Assembly: GCF_000381925.1 (NCBI RefSeq)
Contig: NZ_KB907307.1
Coordinates: forward strand, 2,852,001 to 2,916,000
Length of the DNA: 64,000 nt
Direction of reading: 5' to 3'
DNA from: Nocardia sp. BMG111209
Lineage (GTDB): Bacteria > Actinomycetota > Actinomycetes > Mycobacteriales > Mycobacteriaceae
Shown here: positions 59,622 through 64,000 of the stretch, in pieces
Numbering within the stretch: position 1 is the first letter of the stretch
Layout: each line of letters opens with the position of its first letter
Translations under genes and position numbers: made by a program
Notes under the pieces: model-generated
Told to the model about the DNA's origin: nothing
Seen by the model: only the letters and a program-made list of their open reading frames with translations
Databases searched by the model: none

Positions 59622-60782
59622 TCACCGTGCGTCCTCGGCGAATTCGGCCCGGACCGCGGCCGTGTGCGCACCCAGCGGCGGCACCGCGCCCATGCTCGGC
59701 TCCCAGGCGTCCGACATCACCGGCGGCAGCATCGCGTCCATCTGTCCGCCCGGTAAATCCACGGAGCGGAATCGGTTGCGGGCCACCAGTTGTGGATGCC
59801 GGGTCAATTCCTCCGGGGTGCGCAGCAACGCGTTGGCGATCCCGGCCACCTCCAGCAACTCGACCACCTCGGCGCTGGTGTGCCGGGCGAAGGCCCGCTC
59901 CAGCAGTGCGGCCAGTTCGGCGTCGTGGACGACCCGGTCCGGATTGCTGCCGAAACGCGAATCCGCCAGCAGCTCCGGTTGTTTCAGCACCTCGCGGCAC
60001 AGCCGCTGCCATTCGCGATCGTTCTGGACGCCGAGGAAGACGGTGCCGTCGGCGGTGCGGTACGGACCGTACGGGGAGATCGACGGATGCTTCGCCTCGG
60101 TGCGCCGGGGCGGTTCGGCGCCGTAGCGGGAGAAGTAGGCGGGCTGGCTCATCCACTCTCCCAGCGCGTCGATCATCGCGACGTGCAGCGACGCACCCGT
60201 GCCGGTGTGGTCGCGGTCGTAGAGCGCGGTGAGGATGCCGCTGTAGGCGTACATCCCGGTGGCGATGTCGGCGATGGAGAAGCCGGCCTTGGCGGGCACC
60301 TCCGGCGTGCCGGTGGACAGCACCAGCCCGGTCTCGCACTGCAACAGCAGGTCGTAGGCCTTCTTCGACCGGTAGGGGCCCTCGGGGCCGTAGCCGGAGA
60401 TCGAACAGTGGATCAGTTCGGGCCGGTCGGCGCGCAGCGTGGCCGCGTCGAGCCCGGCCCGCTCGGCCGCGCCGGGCACCAGATTCTGCACGAACACGTC
60501 GGCGCGCGCGATGATCGCGTCCAGCACCCGGCGGTCGGCGGACTCCTTCAGGTCCAGCTCGACGCTCTCCTTGCCGCGGTTGAGCCAGACGAAATAACTG
60601 GAGTCGCCGTGGACGGTGCGGTCGTAGCCGCGGGCGAAGTCACCGGCGCCGGGCCGTTCGATCTTGACGACGCGCGCGCCGAGGTCGGCCAGCTGCCGGG
60701 TGGCGAAGGGGGCGGCCACGGCCTGTTCGACCGCGACCACCAGGATGCCGTCGAGCGGCCGGCGGAAATCGTTGGCGGACAA
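59622..60782 (-). CDS. Family III CoA transferase
   Basis: This 386-residue CaiB/BaiF-type enzyme has the VVAVEQAVAAPFATRQLADLGARVVKIE start and the SIADIATGMYAYSGI segment with the likely catalytic Asp. Length is normal and it is clearly different from the two other CoA transferases in the window. It starts two bases after the acyl-CoA dehydrogenase stop and precedes the dehydratase, so it probably activates the substrate of this module. Confidence 0.93.
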   Translation of the reverse strand: MSANDFRRPLDGILVVAVEQAVAAPFATRQLADLGARVVKIERPGAGDFARGYDRTVHGDSSYFVWLNRGKESVELDLKESADRRVLDAIIARADVFVQNLVPGAAERAGLDAATLRADRPELIHCSISGYGPEGPYRSKKAYDLLLQCETGLVLSTGTPEVPAKAGFSIADIATGMYAYSGILTALYDRDHTGTGASLHVAMIDALGEWMSQPAYFSRYGAEPPRRTEAKHPSISPYGPYRTADGTVFLGVQNDREWQRLCREVLKQPELLADSRFGSNPDRVVHDAELAALLERAFARHTSAEVVELLEVAGIANALLRTPEELTRHPQLVARNRFRSVDLPGGQMDAMLPPVMSDAWEPSMGAVPPLGAHTAAVRAEFAEDAR

Positions 60783-60783
60783 G

Positions 60784-61956
60784 CTAGTCGATCCTGTTCC
60801 GGGAGATCAGCTGGCGGGCGATGACATTGCGCTGGATCTCGTTGGTGCCCTCGCCGACGATCATCAGCGGTGCGTCACGGAAGTAGCGTTCCACATCGAA
60901 TTCCGTGGAGTAGCCGTAGCCCCCGTGCACGCGCACCGCGTTCAACGCGATCTCCATCGCCACCTCGGAGGCGTACAGCTTGGCCATCCCGGCCTCCATA
61001 TCGGCGCGCGCGCCGGAGTCGTAGCGCCGGGCGGCGTACTGCACCAGCTGGCGGGCGGCGGTCAGCTTGGTGGCCATATCCGCCAGATAGTTGCCGATCG
61101 CCTGATGCTGCCAGATCGGTTTGCCGAAGGTCTCCCGCTGCTGCGCGTACCGCAGCGAATCGTCCAGGGCGGCCTGTCCGACGCCGAGCGCGCGGCACGC
61201 CACCTGGATGCGGCCGACCTCCAGGCCGCGCATCATCTGCGCGAAGCCCTCCCCCTCGACGCCGCCGAGCAGCGCCGCGGCCGGCACCGCGAGGTCGGCG
61301 AAGGACAGCTCGCAGCTCTCCACACCCTTGTAACCGAGTTTCGGCAGATCGCGCGACACCGTGAAACCGGCGGGGTCGGCGAAGGCCGGGCCCTTCTCGA
61401 CCAGCAGGATGCTGATGCCGCGATGCGCGGGCCTGGCGGCCGGATCGGTCTTGCACAGCAGGGCGACCAGCGACGATCTACGCGCGTTGGAGATCCAGGT
61501 CTTCGAGCCGTCGACCACGTACCCGTCGCCGGCGCGACGCGCGGTGGTGCGCAGGCCCTGCAGGTCGGAGCCGCCGCCGGGCTCGGTGAGCGCCATCGTG
61601 GCGCGGATCTCGCCGGTGGCCATCCGCGGCAGGTAGCGGTCGCGCTGTTCCGGGGTGCCGTAGTCGACCAGCAGTTTGGCCACCACGGTGTGGCCGCCCA
61701 TCGCGCCGGCCAGGCTCATCCAGCCGCGGGCCAGCTCCTCGGTGACGGCCGCGTAGCACGGGGTGGACACCTTGACCTCGCCCCACGGCTCCGGAACGGC
61801 CAGCCCGTAGATGCCGAGCTCCTTCATCTGGTCGATGAGCTTCTCGGGATAGACATTGGCGTGCTCGAGTTCCTGGACGACCGGCCGGACCTCCCGGTCG
61901 ACGAAATCGCGCACCACGGCGACGATCGCGGTCTCTTCCTCGGACAACTCGTACAT
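60784..61956 (-). CDS. Acyl-CoA dehydrogenase
   Basis: This 390-residue FAD-dependent acyl-CoA dehydrogenase has the middle-domain TEPGGGSDLQGL and the WISNARRSS segments. The C-terminal catalytic Glu lies in IVGEGTNEIQR. It would oxidise an acyl-CoA to the enoyl form, passing electrons to ETF. It is first in the module with the CoA transferase and dehydratase and diverges from the LysR gene. Confidence 0.95.
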   Translation of the reverse strand: MYELSEEETAIVAVVRDFVDREVRPVVQELEHANVYPEKLIDQMKELGIYGLAVPEPWGEVKVSTPCYAAVTEELARGWMSLAGAMGGHTVVAKLLVDYGTPEQRDRYLPRMATGEIRATMALTEPGGGSDLQGLRTTARRAGDGYVVDGSKTWISNARRSSLVALLCKTDPAARPAHRGISILLVEKGPAFADPAGFTVSRDLPKLGYKGVESCELSFADLAVPAAALLGGVEGEGFAQMMRGLEVGRIQVACRALGVGQAALDDSLRYAQQRETFGKPIWQHQAIGNYLADMATKLTAARQLVQYAARRYDSGARADMEAGMAKLYASEVAMEIALNAVRVHGGYGYSTEFDVERYFRDAPLMIVGEGTNEIQRNVIARQLISRNRID

Positions 61957-62001
61957 AACCCTGCCTCGGCTGGTCTGGATCCGGACACTCCGTCCGCAGT
62001 A

Positions 62002-62050
62002 CCATCATGAACTCTGATGGATAGGCATGTGAAATACCATCTCTTGATGG
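62002..62050. promoter_or_regulatory. CCATC/GATGG dyads between acyl-CoA dehydrogenase and LysR genes
   Basis: CCATCA-N7-TGATGG (62002-62020, containing ATC-N9-GAT, the NodD-type LysR box) and CCATC-N4-GATGG (62037-62050) lie in the divergent promoter. Two sites with a shared half-site fit the recognition and activation sites of a LysR protein. Confidence 0.6.
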
Positions 62051-62081
62051 CTCCCATGCCGGGACGCGATAAGGAGATCCG

Positions 62082-63029
62082 GTGGACCTGAAACAACTGA
62101 AGGCACTGGTGACCGTGGCCGAGGTCGGCAGCGTGACCCGGGCGGCGGAGTTGCTGCACCTCGTGCAGCCGGCGGTCACCCGGCAGATCCGCGCGATGGA
62201 GACCGAACTCGGCGTCACGCTGTTCGAACGCACCCGCAACGGTATGCAGCTCACCGAGGCGGGCGCGATCATGGCCGAACGCGCCCGGCGGGCGCTGCGC
62301 GAACTGGCCCGTGCCACCGCGGAGATCCAGCCCCAGCGCGGCGAGGTCGCCGGGCAGGTCACCGTCGGGCTGCTGGAGAGCACGATCGACACGCTGGCCG
62401 AACCGCTGGTGACCGCGGTCAAGGCGAACCATCCGCATATCGAATTGCGAATGCTCACCGGCTATTCCGGCCATCTGCAACGCTGGCTCGACGACGGCGA
62501 TCTCGACGTCACGCTGCTGTACAACCTCACCGACACCCCCTCGGTGAACGTCGCGCCGCTGCTGAGCGAGCAGCTGTGGGCGGTGGCGCCGCCGGAGGCC
62601 GGACTGCGGGCCGACGAGCCGATCACGCTGGCCGAGGTCGCCGAGCAGTCACTGGTGATGCCCGCTCCCGGGCACGCCCTGCGCGCGCTCATCGACACCG
62701 CCGCGGCGCGCAACGACATCCTCTTCGACGTGAGCGTGCAGACCAATTCCCTGGCGCTGCAGAAGCAGTTCGTACTCGGCGGGCACGGGTGGACCATCCT
62801 GCCCGGCGCGGGCATCGTCGCGGACGTGTCGGCCGGGTTGCTGAGCGCGGCGCCGTTGTGCGAGCCCGAGATTCGCCGGGTGGTGGTGCTCGGCATGCCG
62901 CGCACCGGGCGGTTGCCGGCGGCCGCGGAGGTCGTCGCGCAGGAACTGGTCCGGCAGGTGCGCACCGCGGTCCAGGCGGGGCGCTGGCCGTCCGCGCGCT
63001 GGAAGGATCACGCCGCCACCGACCGGTAG
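62082..63029 (+). CDS. LysR-family regulator
   Basis: This 315-residue regulator has the LysR helix-turn-helix (VGSVTRAAELLHLVQPAVTRQIRAMETELGVTLFERT) and an effector domain. The GTG start has an AAGGAG site seven bases upstream. It diverges from the acyl-CoA dehydrogenase/CoA transferase/dehydratase module, which it probably controls in response to an acid or CoA ester. Confidence 0.95.
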   Translation: MDLKQLKALVTVAEVGSVTRAAELLHLVQPAVTRQIRAMETELGVTLFERTRNGMQLTEAGAIMAERARRALRELARATAEIQPQRGEVAGQVTVGLLESTIDTLAEPLVTAVKANHPHIELRMLTGYSGHLQRWLDDGDLDVTLLYNLTDTPSVNVAPLLSEQLWAVAPPEAGLRADEPITLAEVAEQSLVMPAPGHALRALIDTAAARNDILFDVSVQTNSLALQKQFVLGGHGWTILPGAGIVADVSAGLLSAAPLCEPEIRRVVVLGMPRTGRLPAAAEVVAQELVRQVRTAVQAGRWPSARWKDHAATDR

Positions 63030-63195
63030 AACACGATACTGTTTTGCCAGAACCACGATCGTCCGTATGGCAATGCCATTCTCGAAGTATGACATCGGTG
63101 TATGCCGACATACGGGATTGTTATTTCTCAGATGTGTTCTGCATCACTCATGATTTGCGGGCATCGGCACCGCACATGAGAGAGAGCCAGAACCC

Positions 63196-63741
63196 ATGAA
63201 CCAGGTCTCCAGGGTGACAGCGCTTTTCGCGCTCGCTGTCGCCGCGTCCGCTGTCACCGCGGGCACCGCCGCCGCGGCTCCGTCCAGTACGGACAACGCG
63301 GTCGCGGTCGCCGGCCCGCTCGTGTCCGAATCCGTTGCCGCCCCCGCCGCCGAGCCGGTCGACGAGCACCAGGCTCCCGCCGCGGCCCCCGGCGGGCCCG
63401 TGGATCCGAATGCCGAGTACACCAAGGCGTTCGACGCGATCGCCATGGCGTGGGGCACCGACTCCACCATGGGCCGCGTGATCGGCTCCGGGCTCGGCGC
63501 GGTCGTCGGCTGTGGCCTCGGGGCGGTGACCGCGGGTTCGCTGGTCGTGGCCGTACCGGTCCTCACCCCGGTCATGGCGATCGGTGGCTGTGTCGTCGGC
63601 GCCGGCACCGCCGGATTCCTCGGCGGCACCATCGGCAGCATCGTCACCGGCGCCGGACCGCTGGCCGACGCGGCCGGGCAGGAGTACGCGAACCTGCACT
63701 CCAAGGGCCTGATCGCGCAACCGCTGCCGGACGCCCAGTAA
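63196..63741 (+). CDS. Secreted Gly/Ala-rich hypothetical protein
   Basis: This 181-residue protein has an N-terminal signal peptide (ALFALAVAASAVTAGTAAAAPS) and an acidic Pro/Ala-rich segment. A hydrophobic Gly-rich core follows (GSGLGAVVGCGLGAVTAGSLVVAVPVLTPVMAIGGCVVGAGTAGFLGGTIG) that may insert in a membrane. Two Cys lie in the Gly-rich region. The family is unknown to me but the pattern is common in Nocardia-type genomes. It lies 34 bp before another secreted-protein gene. Confidence 0.75.
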   Translation: MNQVSRVTALFALAVAASAVTAGTAAAAPSSTDNAVAVAGPLVSESVAAPAAEPVDEHQAPAAAPGGPVDPNAEYTKAFDAIAMAWGTDSTMGRVIGSGLGAVVGCGLGAVTAGSLVVAVPVLTPVMAIGGCVVGAGTAGFLGGTIGSIVTGAGPLADAAGQEYANLHSKGLIAQPLPDAQ

Positions 63742-63775
63742 CCACCCCTTCGGCTTATCCAGAAACGAGCAGACC

Positions 63776-64000
63776 ATGAAGGTGAAGACCCAGGGCGCGA
63801 CCCTGACCGCCCTGACCGCGATGGCGGCGGTGGCGATCGCCGCGGGAACGGCCAACGCCGACACCGTGTCCCAGGACCCCCAGCAGAAATCGATCACCGT
63901 CGATCTGGCCCCCGGCGTGCAGTACACCGGCAATGTGGCCCAGAACGCGGCCGTGATCAACACGCCGATCGGCAGCGTCGCGATGCGCGCGGGCCAGATC
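63776..64000 (+). CDS. Secreted hypothetical protein (cut by window end)
   Basis: The first 75 codons encode a signal peptide (LTALTAMAAVAIAAGTANAD) and the start of a beta-rich mature domain (SITVDLAPGVQYTGNVAQNAAVINTPIGSV). The frame runs off the window end. It is probably co-transcribed with the upstream secreted-protein gene. I do not recognise a function. Confidence 0.75.
   Translation, partial: MKVKTQGATLTALTAMAAVAIAAGTANADTVSQDPQQKSITVDLAPGVQYTGNVAQNAAVINTPIGSVAMRAGQI

Overview
The window is GC-rich throughout and every convincing gene has third-position GC bias, so opposite-strand reading frames are open over long distances and most of them are shadows. The gene content points to a mycolic-acid actinomycete, most likely Nocardia or a close relative (Rhodococcus or Mycobacterium type). 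The reasons are several acyl-CoA ligases, family III CoA transferases, acyl-CoA dehydrogenase-type modules, a deazaflavin (F420)-type nitroreductase, a 3Fe-4S ferredoxin beside a P450, an ANTAR protein, a transmembrane Ser/Thr kinase, a DUF2637 protein and small secreted proteins. The genus is an inference. I see no rRNA, tRNA, IS element, CRISPR array or prophage.

Layout. (1) 1-6.1 kb: a sulfotransferase (cut by the window edge) and an SDR diverge from a LysR gene; then a RibD/DHFR-like reductase, an acyl-CoA ligase and a dienelactone-hydrolase-like gene. (2) 6.1-15.1 kb, minus strand: a tightly packed ten-gene catabolic operon. In transcription order it encodes a CoA transferase, a DUF35 protein, an Ltp2-like thiolase-fold protein, an aldehyde dehydrogenase, an amidohydrolase, a ferredoxin, an SDR, a cytochrome P450, a DDN-type reductase and a TetR regulator. 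It diverges from two overlapping kinase-fold genes (15.3-17.4 kb), with two matching inverted repeats between them. (3) 18.3-26.8 kb: an apparent organosulfur-scavenging operon, divergent from an IclR gene. It encodes a DszB-like desulfinase candidate, SsuA/C/B-type ABC transporter parts, an M20 amidohydrolase, a half-length luciferase-like protein, a full SsuD-like monooxygenase and a cytoplasmic SsuA-like protein. This is my strongest candidate for a little-described system. (4) 26.8-35.3 kb: membrane protein, hydrolase, kinase-fold protein, receptor-type Ser/Thr kinase, a convergent pair of nuclease-like genes (sigma-region-4-like HTH protein and CoiA-like protein), an MFS transporter and a secreted low-complexity protein.

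(5) 35.4-44.8 kb: a second acyl-CoA catabolic region with an enoyl-CoA hydratase, two ligases, a metal-dependent hydrolase, an extended crotonase, a CoA transferase interrupted by eight 18-bp repeats, and a YtcJ-like amidohydrolase. Shared TGAGAAT half-sites precede two of its genes. (6) 44.9-58.6 kb: mixed housekeeping and regulatory genes, including a LuxR-hydrolase fusion, a methyltransferase, an MBL hydrolase divergent from AraC, an AI-2E-type membrane protein, a cold-shock protein with small ORFs on either side, a TetX-like monooxygenase divergent from TetR, a SnoaL-like protein, a secreted esterase, a flavin reductase divergent from an XRE-cupin regulator, a DUF2637 protein and a thioredoxin. 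(7) 58.7-62.0 kb: an acyl-CoA dehydrogenase / CoA transferase / hotdog dehydratase module divergent from a LysR gene. (8) 63.2-64 kb: two small secreted proteins, the second cut by the window end.

Together the window looks like accessory catabolic DNA: several complete modules that would activate unusual carboxylic acids to CoA thioesters and shorten them, plus a module that would import organosulfur compounds and release their sulfur. Each module sits beside its own regulator and candidate operator. Substrates cannot be read from the sequence.
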